In this document: piece after piece, positions 56,690-64,000 of the stretch
Layout of the letters: each line of letters starts with the position of its first letter
How positions within the stretch are numbered: the stretch's first letter is position 1
DNA from: Rutstroemia sp. NJR-2017a BVV2
Lineage: Eukaryota > Ascomycota > Leotiomycetes > Helotiales > Rutstroemiaceae
Length of the DNA stretch: 64,000 nucleotides
Reading direction: 5' to 3'
Assembly: GCA_002946415.1 (NCBI GenBank)
Contig: NJPS01000008.1
Coordinates: 186,001-250,000, forward strand
Made by a program: the position numbers and the translations under genes
Notes under the pieces: model-generated
Seen by the model: the letters and a program-made list of their open reading frames with translations, nothing else
The model's database searches: none
What the model was told of the DNA's origin: nothing

Positions 56690-57646
56690 TCATTTCTTCT
56701 TCTTAGACTTAACAACTACCTCATTCACACCTAACGGTTTTGCCAAATTGTATTCCCTTTTCGGTCCATCCCCATAAACATGTGTAACCGTACCATCCGG
56801 ATTGATCTTCGCCGGAAAGCCCTCGCTAGGTCGACGAACCTGATCCTCGTGCATCTTATCCAGACTTTCCCCCACAACTCCATATTTCGCCCAATTAATC
56901 GGTGGACAGCGTACGATATTCTGCGGGGTTGGTAATTTCTCCCATTTCTCCTTCGGCGGTCCTTCTCGTCGGGCGTCGAAGTCCGTTTGACCATTCACTC
57001 GCACCTCATTCTCGCTCTCTAGCTTAACATCCTCCATCGCATCGTTTCCATTTCCTCGAGTTTCATCATCATCCTCTTCATCCTCATCACTACTACTCTC
57101 CACCCCCTCATCAACCACCCCCTCACTCCTCACATCCTCCCCCTTCAAACTCCTCACAAACCCCTCCGGATCCCCCAACGCCCTCTCCTTGATCCTCTGC
57201 AGCGTAAGCATATCCCTCTCCGCCTTGCGTGCCTGCAACTGCAGTATCGAAATCGTACTGCGCATCGCCAGCACATCCGGATTCTCATCTAATCTAATCT
57301 GTTCTGGTTTCGGCTGTGGCACCGAGACCTGCGGGTCCTGGGCATGCGAGTACTGCACCAAGCGCTGAGGCGGCTGCTGGTTCAGACTGAAATTATCCAT
57401 GACGGGAAACTGGCCCTGCACCGGCGCCGGCGCATTCGCATTCGCATTCGCATTCTCGCCATTTTGCATGGGCGCGAGACGAGCCGCAGATAACGTCGGC
57501 GTGATGGGAGAGTAGGGCGGGCGGACGGGGCTCGCGGATCGTGAGGAGGTGGAGTGCGGAGAGATGGATGAGTGAGTGGGCGCGCCGGAGGATGGGGACG
57601 TGGAGACGGTTAATCCAGGCATTCTTAGTTTGATGATGGGAGGCAT
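56690..57646 (-). CDS. unrecognised basic/acidic protein
   Basis: A single frame of 318 residues. A possible later start is MPGLTVSTS (ninth codon). The N-terminal third is Ser/Pro-rich and disordered. A helical segment follows (DVLAMRSTISILQLQARKAE then LTLQRIKERALGDPEGFVRS). Next is an acidic stretch (SSSDEDEEDDDE), and a conserved-looking end (CPPINWAKYGVVGESLDKMH and KREYNLAKPLGVNEVVV) finishing KSKKKK. I do not know the family. The acidic run plus lysine tail suggests a nuclear protein, but this is inference. The coding strand goes from C-rich at the 5' end to G-rich in the middle. Confidence 0.75.
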   Translation of the reverse strand: MPPIIKLRMPGLTVSTSPSSGAPTHSSISPHSTSSRSASPVRPPYSPITPTLSAARLAPMQNGENANANANAPAPVQGQFPVMDNFSLNQQPPQRLVQYSHAQDPQVSVPQPKPEQIRLDENPDVLAMRSTISILQLQARKAERDMLTLQRIKERALGDPEGFVRSLKGEDVRSEGVVDEGVESSSDEDEEDDDETRGNGNDAMEDVKLESENEVRVNGQTDFDARREGPPKEKWEKLPTPQNIVRCPPINWAKYGVVGESLDKMHEDQVRRPSEGFPAKINPDGTVTHVYGDGPKREYNLAKPLGVNEVVVKSKKKK

Positions 57647-58424
57647 TTGCGATCGAGCGCCCGCGCTGTTTGTTACCTAGCGGATAAGGTGATGACGGCG
57701 GATAATCAATTGTCCGGGAAAGCCTAACAGTTTGGGAAGGCGGGCGTGGGAAAGTTTGCCGATTTGTGGAAGGTTCTCCCGGTGAGAATAAGCCGTGGTA
57801 TTGCGTACCTCAAAGGATCTGTTATGATTGGTCTATTATTTCCGCACCGAGGAGGCAGGGATGTGGAATCTTGTCGATTTGGATAGATCGCAGTCGACTG
57901 AGAATTTTGGTAAAGCTTGTGAAAGAGGATTGACTGCTCAAGTGGTGTTCTATGTGAGGAACAAGGAGCATGGTGAATGACATAGAGGGATTTTTATTCG
58001 GTCTTTGTTGGTTCCCACATCGCTTGATCCATAAAGGAATCCAGAGTGGAGTTTAATGGAGCTCGATTTTGGTGTCTTGGATAGGAATCGTACCTGCACA
58101 TTTCTGCAGGAGCGGCCGCCTCGACAAACGAATCATTCCGGCGTGCTAGACAAATCATGATTCATGATTGTGATGATAACAAATGCACTTAGATTACCTC
58201 ACGAATTTCATATGGAAAAAAGTGCTTTCGAACATGCCTATATATTGTTTGGCCTGTTTAAATTTTGATTACTCGTGCCAAACGCCGGATACTCATCGTC
58301 CCTTCCTCTGAAACTAGAGATGTTCCACGTTCCGAACTTTTGGCCGAGCTCTTGTAAAAGAAATGCAGTGTAAAAGCAGGTCTTTTCGTTCGTAGCATAT
58401 GAATATTTCTTATCGACATTTGCT
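57647..58424. other. divergent promoter region
   Basis: 778 bp between the gene at 56690-57646 (leftward) and the hydrolase at 58425 (rightward). No coding frame or repeat of note. Confidence 0.5.
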
Positions 58425-59984
58425 ATGGATACAAGTCCAATTGGCATAGCCAAGGTTATTCTTCCAAACTTACCCCTTATCCTTAAAACTGCAGTCCTAG
58501 CATTGCTTGCTCGCTCTCCAAATGCTTCTGTTCAGGATGTGATAACCGAGATCATTGTCGTGAGCGCACGACCAATGCTAGCGACTCCTGCGCCAATACT
58601 GAAATCACAAATTCAGTCGCAAAAAGATTGGGGGGTTTGGGGCCCTATGTGGATTGCTAGATATACGATCCCTTGCTCTGGGCCTGGATTTCTAAGCGAC
58701 AGCAGATATCCAAGTCCTACGGAGGCTCTGGGAAGAGCGATAGAATACTTTGGAAACAAGAAAGATGCTCTCAACCCTCCCAGAATGGTCGATGTGGAGG
58801 CTGAGTGGACTGGATATCGCGGGGGTGTCTCGGCGATAGCACGTCGCCCAGACTTACCTGAATATGGGCAATACAACATGCTCATGGAAGAGGTGGATCA
58901 AGGGGGACCTACAATATTGTATTTCCATGGTGGTGCTTTCTGGTAAGTAGGACTATGGTGTATGCTCCGCCTCTTTCGTTGATATATTCCTTTCAGTCTC
59001 ATGGATCCTGTGACACACAGATACACAACATCCGCACTTGCTCGCGAGACTCATGGCCGCTGCTTTTCGATTCGATACCGGCTAGCACCACAAAATCCGT
59101 TTCCTGCAGCACTATTAGATGCATTCGTAGCTTACCTCTCACTTATTTCGCCCCCGGCAGGTGCTTTCCACACACCTGTTCCGCCCTCAAATATTGTGCT
59201 ATCAGGTGACTCGTCTGGTGCTGGGCTAGCCACATCGCTCCACCTCCTATTGTCCACACTTCCTCGTATAGGCATCAATCGACTGAGTTTTGGCGGACAG
59301 GATGTTTCCTTATCTTCGAAGGCAGTTGCAGGCCTAGCTATAACTTCTCCTTGGCTAGACGTTTCTCGCTCGCTGCCTTCTGTGCTGAACAATGTTCGAT
59401 ATGATATCATAGCACCGCCGTCGTTGGACTATACGATAACGCACCCAAATTTCCCCGTGGATTCTGTATGGCCGACTTCTCCACCGCGTGTCGAGACATA
59501 TTGCGAAGCAACAATGGTAACTCATCCACTAGTCAGTCCACTGGCGGCCTGTACAGAGCACTGGCGCGACGTCCCGCCTATATACGTGAGCATTGGCTGG
59601 GAGAGTATGCAGGATGAAGCAGAAGTGTTTGCGCGCAGGGCATACACAGCTGGGAACAAAGTCATTTTCGATGGTTATGTGGGAATGCCGCATTGCTTTG
59701 CAATGAAGCCCTGGAATGAAGCAGGTAGAACGGCTTTCAATAATTGCGCATCGTTCTGCAAAGCGGCAGTGGAGGGCAGCTTAGAGAGAAGAGAATTCGC
59801 CACGTGGACCGATAAACATGGGCTTATCAAATTGGTCAAAATGGCAAGCTTGGGAATGCGAAATAGTGAAAGGAGGATAGATCTTGACGATGAACTGGTT
59901 GATCGATTGCTTGAAAACCAAAGAGGATGGAGGGTCGATCTGGAGCAGAGGTTGAGAGGCAGTGGCATGGCGAAGAAGTTTTGA
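58425..59984 (+). CDS. alpha/beta hydrolase, HSL (hormone-sensitive lipase) type
   Basis: Two exons, 58425-58942 and 58997-59984, with a 54-bp intron, encode 501 residues. The oxyanion-hole HGG is in TILYFHGGAFCLMDPV, which spans the splice. The nucleophile Ser is in IVLSGDSSGAGLATSLHLLL, the acid Asp most likely in WESMQDEAEVFARRA, and the His in GMPHCFAMKPWNEAG. RLAPQNPFPAALLDAFVAYL is the standard helix after the HGG strand. Members are esterases, lipases or deacetylases for small acyl substrates. The N-terminal ~170 residues include a hydrophobic stretch (ILPNLPLILKTAVLALLA) that could be a membrane anchor. No secretion signal is clear. The pathway is unknown. Confidence 0.92.
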
Positions 59985-61309
59985 GACGCAACATTAGAAG
60001 GCTGTTGATGAACCAATATTGCCATGATCCTTAATAAGAAACGGCCTTTAGACGGAAACCTTCTACTTAAACTGATTGACGGAACCGAGGACAGCCAGAC
60101 ACAATTCAAGGTTTAGCGGCGGCAGGTTCCCACCACCTACATAATATTTAGACAGCGTTTAGTACGACTGTGTGCATTCAAGGTCATTATCCCGAGCACT
60201 TTAGTACTATCAATGGAGACAGCGATAGCCAAAAGTTCGCGGACGTTCAAGGAAGTCAAATTCGAAGTCATCTTGCGCCTTTGGCATCCAATCGCTTGAT
60301 GAACGATTGGAGATGCTGAGGCACATGAGAATGGTGGTCCAAGCGCGTGCCAATTTCCATCTGACCAGTCGTCATACTTGTATCTGGTGCCCCGTGATCG
60401 GAGCTGAAGAACATCCACTCATGATCCACATTGTTCTAGCAAACATCGGACTAAATGATAAGATCAGTGAACAGTCTGACAGCAAAGACAACGAAGGATT
60501 TCACGCGCACGGTTCAAAGTGCAGCATGGTACAGCTTCCTGCAGTCAGAAAAAGGAGAAACGTTAAACGTTGGAATGGAACCCACAAGCCCCACCTCTTT
60601 AGCGTCGGAGATAACGTCGGAACAAAGTTGTTCCTCAACCTTAACTCGAGCTAAGACATCGAGGTCTCGGTGACTGACCGAACAAAATATGTTGAACTTC
60701 ATTTCTGTATGCATAGAACATCTGACCTTGCTATCGTTAAAGAGCGCGTCGCCTATTATTATCAATTGATTTGAGTGCTATCCGTGGGCCCTCATAGGGC
60801 AGGTGAAGGCTACAAAAGGCTATGTGAACATCCCCATGATTTTCTCGTTGCGTTGCTATGGCGAACCTTGTTACTAATTATTGCTCGAGTACTTGCAGAA
60901 CATCCGAACGCGACATACCTTTTCAACCCTCCCATATACAGTTATTTCCGATATGAGCAGCCATATATGAACTATCTATAACCTCCATCGTTCGCGGAAA
61001 TCTGTTGCACCTCTACTGAACCAAATACGCTCGTTGCATCTTGTCCTCCAGCGTCGATAGAGACCGCGCAGCTCGAGCCCCTCATTCACCTGCTCGGTAT
61101 TTTGACGAACACCATTTTATGGCATATCACACCACTATCGCTTCTAAACAGTGAATCGTATTGGCTTCGAGCAATTGAAAATTCTTTTCCACGACTGCCT
61201 AGCACCGCTGCTTTACAAACACTTCATATATCTAATACTCTGATCTCTGTCAAAGTTTACTCGACAACTTTGCTGCAGACTCGAAATTTCCCACCACACT
61301 CTTTTTAAG
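59985..61309. other. intergenic region, no gene seen
   Basis: 1.3 kb with short overlapping frames on both strands (such as 60307-60654 and 60514-60765) that lack motifs. The region before 61310 has a C/A-rich leader. Confidence 0.45.
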
Positions 61310-64000
61310 ATGGAGGAACCAGAGGATAAGGCTACTCAGCCTACGCAGCCATGTAAATCCGCTTCTACTTTCGTTTTTGCTGAATCCATCCGCCATGATT
61401 TTCCCTCATTTACTAACGATCCTTATTGGAAAGTGACCCAGCTAGTTGTAGACCCCAGACGCCTAGGAAAAAGCGGCTCAGGCATGAACGAAGAAGATAT
61501 GTCTGATATTGTCTGCATCCTCCATCCTGATTCCAAGACTGCATGCGAAGCTGCGTTTCTGATCATGAAAACCAATCCAAAATACACAATTGAGCCCGAC
61601 GGCAACCGTCAACCACAGAATAATCAGGCGATGAAAGCAGCACAGGATGCCACAACAGAGTCCGATCAAACAGCCGCTAAAGGCTACAAAGAGAACCGAA
61701 AACGAATTGCGCAGCGTCTCGACCCGTTTTCTCGAACTCCCAATTCAAAAGCTACCACAGATGTAACTACACAGCCGCTCTCGAGGGAGACCACGCAGCT
61801 GAACAGCGATCCACATGATGAGCAGAGATTTGAGACGAACGGTGAAGCAGCAATCTCCCCTAAAAAGCCCGACCATGGTATGCCTGCATGTGATTTGGCA
61901 ATCCGACTCTCAGCGAATTTGAAGGAACCCGATCGTGGCTGGGTGTTCGGACGAAACCCGTCCCGTTGTGATTTCATCTTGGATGATGAACATAGGAGGG
62001 TTAGCAATACTCATTTCCGCATTTATATCAACGAATACGACACCATTATGTTGGAAGATACATCTACCAACGGCACCGCTATCGACGGCACTCTTCTACG
62101 AGCCAAAGAAAAGGAGAATGGCATGAACTACCAGCACACTCTAGAGCATGGAATGATCATCACACTCACCATGGATCCCAGGCCTATGGACTTCAGATTT
62201 ATTGTTCGAATCCCTCAACGAACCGATGAAGCCCAAGCAGCCTACGAGGCAAATCTGGCAGCTTATATCAATCGTGCGAAAGATGCAGAACATAAGCGGG
62301 CACTTGTGGCTGGTGGGAACAAACAGCCGGTAAGCAAATTTTGGCGGTGTGAATTTGTGAGACGTGCTTGCTAACAGTGTCCAGCCGGACCTCTTTGCAA
62401 AGCCACCAGTTGCCCCGTTGACCCTCCCTCCTGCTCCAGCTGTTGGCAGGCGAGCTCGAGAATGGAAAGGCGGAGCTAAATATAATAAGATTGACATGAT
62501 CGGCAGAGGTGCTTTTGCCGTAGTCTACAAGCTTACAGACAAGTATTCCGGCATTCCTTATGCTGCCAAGGAACTAGAAAAGAAGCGCTTCATGAAGAAC
62601 GGTGTGTACGACCAGAAGGTTGAAACAGAAATGCACATCATGAGCAAAATAGATCATGTAAGTTTCAGTTCTCTATACATCTTAGACGACTAGAAATACT
62701 TATAACGATTTAGCCACACGTCGTAAAGTTCATTGAATATGTGGATTGGGAGCATCACCTGTATATCATCATGGAGTTCGTACCTGGAGGAGATCTTACG
62801 AGCTTTGTCACCAGATACCGTAATCTTCCGGAGCCTGCTGTCAAAGCCATGGCTGTCCAGTTACTAGATGCTGTCAAATATCTCCATGGAATGGGCATCA
62901 CTCACCGCGACGTCAAGCCCGACAATATTCTGATTGAAAGTCCGGACCCCTTCCATGTGAAGTTGACTGATTTTGGCTTGTCCAAGATGATCGAGAATGA
63001 AGGAGACACCTTCCTGAGCACATTCTGTGGAACATTGCTTTACTGTGCCCCAGAAGTCTATGCCGAGTACCGAAATTATAATGGTGGTAAAATGGCCCGA
63101 CGAGCCGACTCTATTGCATTGTCACCGCAGAGATACGACCATACTGTTGACGTGTGGTCCCTCGCCTGCGTGCTGTATTACGCGCTCTCCGGGAGTCCTC
63201 CATATCCAGCTAAGAATGGTACGACCTACCAGGCACTACTTCATACAATCATGACTACACCACTTGATATTCGACCTTTGCAAAGACTTGCAACACCGGT
63301 GTCTGACGATGGCATTCGTTTTGTTCGAAGAATGCTACACGTTGATCCAGCACACAGAGCAACAATCCCCGAACTCGAACAGAGTCCTTGGATCACTGGA
63401 AAGAGCACGGAACCATTCTTGTCGCAATCATTCGATGAAATTGGCGACGACCCCTCCGATGATCTTGGAGAAGTCGCTGATCGGTTGAGCTTAGTTGACG
63501 ATCAGGAAAACCGAGGCAGCCTCAACGAGAGTGAAATGACTGAAATACAGCATCAAGAGATTCCCAGCAGCTTCGACACAACCGGCTCCGGTAACGACGA
63601 TTTTGGAGCACAGGAAAACTATGAATTCATGCGCAATCCTAAAAATAATGCTCGTTTGTTTGGGGAAGTGAACATGAACTCATCGGCTTTAGGAAGCTCC
63701 GGTGTGGTACCATCGGATCATGTGAACCTGCCTGTTCCTGTCCAACACCTCGGAAACCCAATTTCGCAGGAAGGTTCGAGCCATGAGTATCGTCACTTCG
63801 CAACGGAGTCTTATGCAGATAGTGACATCTCCGAGCAATTGCATGCGCAGATTACTGAGACCGCCCGCCCCACCCAATATAACGGCCTGCACACTATGCC
63901 TCCGCCTCCGCGTGTAATTACTACTCCTGCGAAAAATGCTCGACTTGACTCACTCAACCACTCTTCTAGTCTTCTGGGCGCTGAGTCTCACCTTGGACAA
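61310..64000 (+). CDS. RAD53: FHA-domain checkpoint kinase (Chk2/Rad53 type), 3' end beyond window
   Basis: Three exons are visible: 61310-62329, 62385-62657 and 62714 to the window end, with introns of 55 and 56 bp. 860 residues are in frame to base 64000. A Gln-Thr/Ser-rich N-terminus leads to an FHA domain ([41 protein letters not shown]), which binds phosphothreonine. The kinase has [11 protein letters not shown], the ATP-binding Lys in [28 protein letters not shown] and [16 protein letters not shown] roughly 20-residue insert lies between the APE motif and [11 protein letters not shown]. Rad53/Cds1-type kinases transmit DNA-damage and replication-stress signals in the nucleus. Filamentous-fungal Rad53 homologues may carry a second FHA domain further on, which could not be seen here. 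The end shown is Ser/Thr/Gln rich. Confidence 0.93.

Noticed and set aside
1..64000. CRISPR array, bacterial operons or prophage
   Set aside because: Spliceosomal introns throughout and fungal gene families make the window eukaryotic; no regularly spaced repeats were seen.

Overview
The window reads as nuclear DNA of a filamentous ascomycete (Pezizomycotina). Most genes are split by short introns (about 45-120 bp) with GTRNGT donors, CTRAC-like branch sites and YAG acceptors. The gene set is typical of such fungi: an AA9 polysaccharide monooxygenase, a GH43 glycosidase, several P450 and flavin monooxygenases, a Clr5-ankyrin protein and an NmrA-like protein. A Leotiomycete is my guess, but no single marker here proves the class. 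No rRNA, tRNA, CRISPR or intact transposon was recognised.

Layout. 1-8 kb: the 3' end of an unknown gene, a small membrane protein, a DUF7730/F-box-like protein, a decayed M48 peptidase gene, and a glutathione S-transferase. 8-17.7 kb: an NmrA-like reductase, an intracellular GH43 enzyme with CreA-like sites upstream, a MINDY-type deubiquitinase ending in a CAAX box, the Trm6 tRNA methyltransferase subunit, and the Arp2/3 subunit ARPC3. 19-26 kb: an AA9 LPMO, an isochorismatase-fold hydrolase, a ZZ zinc-finger protein that needs a 29-bp intron, and a large protein with a C-terminal methyltransferase domain. 26-34 kb: a gene-poor stretch with diverged repeats and an ankyrin relic, then a 1156-residue Clr5-ankyrin protein. 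34-48.7 kb: an LRR-like unknown, a CYP53-type benzoate 4-hydroxylase, ribulose-phosphate 3-epimerase, a small unknown protein, a CYP52-like P450, a repeat-rich spacer, a truncated MFS transporter and a flavin monooxygenase. 50-64 kb: a Tpa1/Ofd1-type prolyl hydroxylase, a class V aminotransferase, an unknown basic protein, an HSL-type alpha/beta hydrolase, and an FHA-plus-kinase Chk2/Rad53 homologue that runs off the window.

How the genes fit together. Housekeeping genes (Trm6, ARPC3, RPE, Tpa1, Chk2) are interleaved with secreted or catabolic functions. The only functional grouping is the oxidative set at 37.6-48.7 kb (two P450s, a flavin monooxygenase and a broken transporter). It has no backbone synthase and contains housekeeping RPE, so I read it as a loose catabolic neighbourhood and not as a proven cluster.

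I rebuilt exon structures by hand, and nearly all coding sums are divisible by three. I found no clearly new biological system. The most notable observations are the M48 pseudogene that lost its zinc motif, the 29-bp intron, the 14-nt micro-exon in a truncated transporter, the ankyrin relic beside the Clr5-ankyrin gene, the ATAGRCCTAT repeat patch, and a recurring C-rich to G-rich switch inside several genes.
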